The translations under genes were made by a program, and so were the position numbers. This document shows positions 6,710 through 9,053 of a stretch of 9,053 bases of DNA, piece by piece. The stretch is from Actinomycetota bacterium (GTDB taxonomy: Bacteria; Actinomycetota; Acidimicrobiia; IMCC26256; PALSA-610). Positions within the stretch are counted from its first letter, which is position 1, and every line of letters begins with the position of its first letter. The stretch covers positions 1-9,053 of the forward strand of contig JAUZEM010000543.1 of assembly GCA_030839005.1 (NCBI GenBank), given 5' to 3'. The notes beneath the pieces were generated by a model. It did not search any database and was not told the origin of the DNA. It saw only the letters and a program-made list of their open reading frames with translations.

Positions 6710-6725
6710 CTGACGCGCTCGTCAG
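6710..6725. promoter_or_regulatory. Perfect inverted repeat, candidate operator upstream of the dehydrogenase gene
   Basis: CTGACG-CGCT-CGTCAG is a perfect six-base inverted repeat with a four-base centre, directly after the Nudix stop. TAACCT at 6706-6711, which includes that stop codon, fits a TAnnnT -10 pattern and would place a transcription start inside the repeat. The form suits a dimeric repressor such as a TetR-family protein. No T-run follows, so a Rho-independent terminator is unlikely. A second small palindrome, GCAATTGC, follows at 6725-6732. The function is inferred. Confidence 0.4.
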
Positions 6726-6756
6726 CAATTGCTTCATCCCCCAGTCACGCACGAAT

Positions 6757-6762
6757 GAGGAG
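6757..6762 (+). promoter_or_regulatory. Ribosome binding site for the GTG at 6769
   Basis: GAGGAG lies six bases before GTG 6769 and supports this non-ATG start. The first residues, MGLFDGKVAIVTGAGRGIG, match the normal N-terminus of the dehydrogenase family. Confidence 0.8.
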
Positions 6763-6768
6763 TTCGCA

Positions 6769-7689
6769 GTGGGTCTGTTCGACGGAAAGGTCGCGATCGT
6801 CACCGGCGCCGGGCGCGGCATCGGCCGCACCCACGCGTTGCTCCTTGCGTCCGAGGGCGCGGCCGTCGTCGTGAACGACCTCGGAGGAACGAGTGGCGGA
6901 GAGGGTGCCGATGCCACCCCGGCCCAGCAGGTGGTCGACGAGATCGAAGCGTTGGGCGGCCGGGCGATCACGAACTACGACAGCGTGTCGTCGTGGCGCG
7001 GCGCGGAGGCGATGGTGCAACAGGCCGTCGACGGGTTCGGCGGACTCGACGTGCTCGTGAACAACGCCGGGATCCTGCGCGACAAGATGAGCTTCAACAT
7101 GGACGAGGCCGAGTGGGATCAGGTCATCGACGTCCATCTGAAGGGTCACTTCGCCACTTCGCGTTTCGCGGCCTCCTACTGGCGCGCCCGCTCGAAGGAG
7201 ACGGGCGAGCCGGTAAACGCAAAGATCGTGAACACCGCGTCGGAGTCGGGGCTGTACGGCAACGCAGGGCAGGCCAACTACGCGGCCGCGAAGGCTGGTA
7301 TCGCGTCGATGACGATCGTGATGGCGCGCGAGCTCGAGCGAACCGGCGTCCGCGTGAACGCGATCTGCCCGGTGGCGCGCACCCGCCTGACCGAGAGCGT
7401 GGCGGGCGATTTCATGAACCCCAAGGAGGGCGAGTTCGACCGGTTCGCGCCGGAGAATGTCTCAGCGGTCGTGTGCTGGCTCGCGTCCGACCTCGCGGCC
7501 GGCGTCACCGGGCAGGTCGTCAAGGTCATGGGCGGTCAGGTGCAGCTGCTTCGTGGTTGGCGACCGATCACCGAGGCCACCGACGACAAACCGTGGACGA
7601 TCGCGTCGATCGACGCCGCCGCGCCCGAGCTGTTCGCCAAGTCGGCCAAGGGAACGCCGCCGTTCATGCCCAACGTCGGAGACATCTGA
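6769..7689 (+). CDS. Short-chain dehydrogenase/reductase, MFE-2-type 3-hydroxyacyl-CoA dehydrogenase-like
   Basis: The 306-residue protein is a classical SDR. It has the cofactor motif TGAGRGIG (12-19), NNAG (98-101) and the catalytic residues Ser158, Tyr171 and Lys175 (YAAAK). NDLGG followed by a Gly-rich segment (36-46) resembles the (3R)-hydroxyacyl-CoA dehydrogenase domain of peroxisomal multifunctional enzyme type 2 (HSD17B4) and its actinobacterial homologues, which oxidise hydroxyacyl-CoA with NAD+ in beta-oxidation. The absence of a basic residue right after the second strand, with Asp37 present, favours NAD(H). A tail of about 45 residues after 260 extends beyond a minimal SDR but contains no hydratase or SCP2 domain. 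The gene is 60 bases after the Nudix gene and 42 bases before the P450. A role in lipid or sterol side-chain breakdown fits, but the substrate is not determined. Confidence 0.9.
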   Translation: MGLFDGKVAIVTGAGRGIGRTHALLLASEGAAVVVNDLGGTSGGEGADATPAQQVVDEIEALGGRAITNYDSVSSWRGAEAMVQQAVDGFGGLDVLVNNAGILRDKMSFNMDEAEWDQVIDVHLKGHFATSRFAASYWRARSKETGEPVNAKIVNTASESGLYGNAGQANYAAAKAGIASMTIVMARELERTGVRVNAICPVARTRLTESVAGDFMNPKEGEFDRFAPENVSAVVCWLASDLAAGVTGQVVKVMGGQVQLLRGWRPITEATDDKPWTIASIDAAAPELFAKSAKGTPPFMPNVGDI

Positions 7690-7717
7690 GCCCCGCGCCG
7701 CGCCGCAAGCAAGGCAA

Positions 7718-7723
7718 TAGGCT
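7718..7723 (+). promoter_or_regulatory. Possible -10 element for a leaderless P450 transcript
   Basis: TAGGCT matches TAnnnT and ends eight bases before the ATG at 7732, so a transcript could begin at or next to the start codon. No good Shine-Dalgarno sequence precedes this ATG, as expected for leaderless translation, which is common in actinobacteria. No clear -35 box is seen. Read-through from the dehydrogenase gene is also possible. Confidence 0.4.
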
Positions 7724-7731
7724 CGGCACCG

Positions 7732-9015
7732 ATGAGCATCGACCTTCCCGGCACCGATCTCGCGCTCGACGACATCCGCCTCGGAGACATCGAGCAGTGG
7801 ATGCGCCCCGACCGCGAGGGAATTTTCGCCAAGCTGCGCGCGGAGCGACCGGTGTCGTTCCACGAGGAGCCGGTTCCCCCGCCCGACTTGGGCTTCGACT
7901 TCCCGCAGGGACCGGGATTCTGGGCGCTCACTCGCTACGCGGATGTCATGCAGGTGTCGCGCGACCCCGACTCGTTCCATTCCGCGCCGACGTCGACGGT
8001 CGGCGACATGCCCGCCGAGATCGCGGAGTGGCTCGGTTCCATGATCAACATGGACGCTCCGAAGCACACCAAGCTGCGCTTGATCGTGAACCGGGGCTTC
8101 ACGCCGCGGCAGGTCGCGCGCATCGACGACTCGGTACGCGAGCAGGCGACGGAGATCGTCGAGCGCGTCGCGCCGATGGGCGAATGCGACTTCGTGAGGG
8201 AGATCGCCGCCGCACTCCCGCTGCAGATCATCTGCGACATGATGGGCATACCACGCGAGGACACCCAGCAGATCTTCGACCTCACGAATACGATCCTCGG
8301 TGTCGGCGATCCCGAGTACGTCCAGACGATGGAACAACTCATGGCCGCCGGCATGGGCCTGTTCCAGTACGGCATCGCGCTCGCGCAGGACCGACTCGAC
8401 AACCCGCGCGACGACATCACGACCCAGCTGATGCAAGCCGAGGTCGAGGACGAGAACGGCAAACACCGCCTCACCACCGCTGAGCTCGGTTCCTTCTTCC
8501 TCTTGTTGGTCGCCGCAGGCAACGAGACCACGCGCAACGCCATCAGCCACGGCATGCGCGCGCTGACCGACCACCCCGATCAGCGCAAGGTCTGGACGTC
8601 CGACTTCGAGACGGTCTCGCCCACCGCGGTCGAGGAGATCGTCCGCTGGGCGACACCGGTAATCAACTTCCGCCGCACCGCGACGCGCGACGTCGTCGTC
8701 GGCGGGCAGGAGGTGAAGACGGGCCAGAAGGTCGTGATGTTCTACAACTCGGCCAACCGCGACGAGCGAGCGTTCGACGACCCGTACCGGTTCGACGTCA
8801 CGCGCACACCGAACGAGCATCTCGGTTTCGGTGCCGGCGGCCCCCACTTCTGTCTCGGCGCCAACCTTGCCCGTCGTGAGATCAAGGTGATGTTCGAAGA
8901 GCTGTTCCGCCGCCTGCCCGACATCGAAGTGAGCGGCGAGCCCGACTACCTCCAGAGCGCGTTCATCCACGGCATCAAACGCATGCCGTGCCGGTTCACA
9001 AAAGCCCGCGCCTGA
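7732..9015 (+). CDS. Cytochrome P450, CYP125/CYP142/CYP124-like
   Basis: This 427-residue soluble bacterial P450 has all the main landmarks. INMDAPKHTKLR (105-116) is the helix C region. AAGNETT (261-267) is the oxygen-activating I-helix motif. EIVR (302-305) is the K-helix ExxR. FGAGGPHFCLGANLAR (366-381) is the heme-binding loop with cysteine ligand Cys374. The AGNETT and GPHFCLG forms, and MDAP followed by RGFTPR (121-126), resemble actinobacterial CYP125, CYP142 and CYP124 enzymes, which hydroxylate the terminal methyl of sterol side chains or methyl-branched lipids. It would need a ferredoxin and a reductase, neither encoded here. There is no membrane anchor. The position after a beta-oxidation-type dehydrogenase suggests entry of a hydrophobic substrate into beta-oxidation. 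The P450 call is certain; the subfamily is a judgement by eye. Confidence 0.95.
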   Translation: MSIDLPGTDLALDDIRLGDIEQWMRPDREGIFAKLRAERPVSFHEEPVPPPDLGFDFPQGPGFWALTRYADVMQVSRDPDSFHSAPTSTVGDMPAEIAEWLGSMINMDAPKHTKLRLIVNRGFTPRQVARIDDSVREQATEIVERVAPMGECDFVREIAAALPLQIICDMMGIPREDTQQIFDLTNTILGVGDPEYVQTMEQLMAAGMGLFQYGIALAQDRLDNPRDDITTQLMQAEVEDENGKHRLTTAELGSFFLLLVAAGNETTRNAISHGMRALTDHPDQRKVWTSDFETVSPTAVEEIVRWATPVINFRRTATRDVVVGGQEVKTGQKVVMFYNSANRDERAFDDPYRFDVTRTPNEHLGFGAGGPHFCLGANLARREIKVMFEELFRRLPDIEVSGEPDYLQSAFIHGIKRMPCRFTKARA

Positions 9016-9053
9016 CTGATCCCGCAGCCTGAGGAATACGCATCTGCGAGCCG
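9016..9053. other. Window end, no feature seen
   Basis: The 38 bases after the P450 stop show no gene, no T-run terminator and no clear start of a following gene. Confidence 0.5.

Noticed and set aside
6710..6725. Inverted repeat as a Rho-independent terminator
   Set aside because: The stem is only six pairs and no T-run follows; an operator is the better guess.
7462..8970. 502-codon - strand frame opposite the P450 and the dehydrogenase end
   Set aside because: Shadow of the P450 gene, whose heme, ExxR and I-helix motifs are all on the + strand.
9023..9048. CGCAG/CTGCG inverted repeat after the P450 gene as a terminator
   Set aside because: Five-pair stem with a 16-base loop and no T-run, within chance expectation.
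1..9053. CRISPR array, insertion sequence, toxin-antitoxin pair or prophage gene
   Set aside because: No regularly spaced repeats, transposase motifs, terminal inverted repeats or phage proteins are seen; the tRNA is intact and no duplicated tRNA end indicating an integration site was noticed.

Overview
The window is a gene-dense, high-GC stretch. Strong G/C preference at third codon positions, frequent GTG starts, four-base ATGA/GTGA gene overlaps and the lipid-catabolic gene content suggest an actinobacterium (Actinomycetota), possibly an uncultured Acidimicrobiia-like lineage. That placement is inferred from style and content; there is no rRNA or other phylogenetic marker here. Eight protein genes, all on the + strand, and one tRNA on the - strand account for nearly all of the sequence.

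Region 1 (1-2607) is the end of a DNA-repair operon. It holds the C-terminal half of an SbcC/Rad50-type ATPase, with a zinc hook, ABC signature, Walker B and H-loop all visible. A protein that reads as a NurA-family nuclease overlaps it by four bases. This resembles the archaeal Mre11-Rad50-HerA-NurA end-resection cluster. SbcD/Mre11 and HerA are not in the window and would be expected upstream.

Region 2 (2608-2866) holds a complete tRNA-Cys(GCA) gene on the - strand with an encoded CCA end. Next to it is a short intergenic stretch with weak promoter candidates for both directions.

Region 3 (2867-9015) is a lipid or acyl-CoA catabolic locus. It encodes an HMG-CoA-synthase-like/DUF35 fusion, an SCP-x-type thiolase, a crotonase with isomerase-like active-site residues and a Nudix hydrolase, all tightly packed. 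After a 60-base gap with a perfect inverted repeat come an MFE-2-type short-chain dehydrogenase and a cytochrome P450 resembling the CYP125/CYP142/CYP124 group. A coherent reading is that the P450 oxidises the end of a hydrophobic chain (sterol side chain, branched lipid or similar). The crotonase, dehydrogenase and thiolase modules then process the CoA thioester. Acyl-CoA ligase and acyl-CoA dehydrogenase are absent and must lie elsewhere. The substrate cannot be read from the sequence.

The most interesting points are: the HMGS-like/DUF35 fusion directly before a thiolase, a linear version of the archaeal thiolase-DUF35-HMGS complex, with the HMGS-like catalytic Glu and His apparently missing; the SbcC-NurA pairing; and a small tandem duplication that has produced a six-codon minigene between two cotranslated genes. 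I see no mobile element, CRISPR array, riboswitch or convincing Rho-independent terminator.
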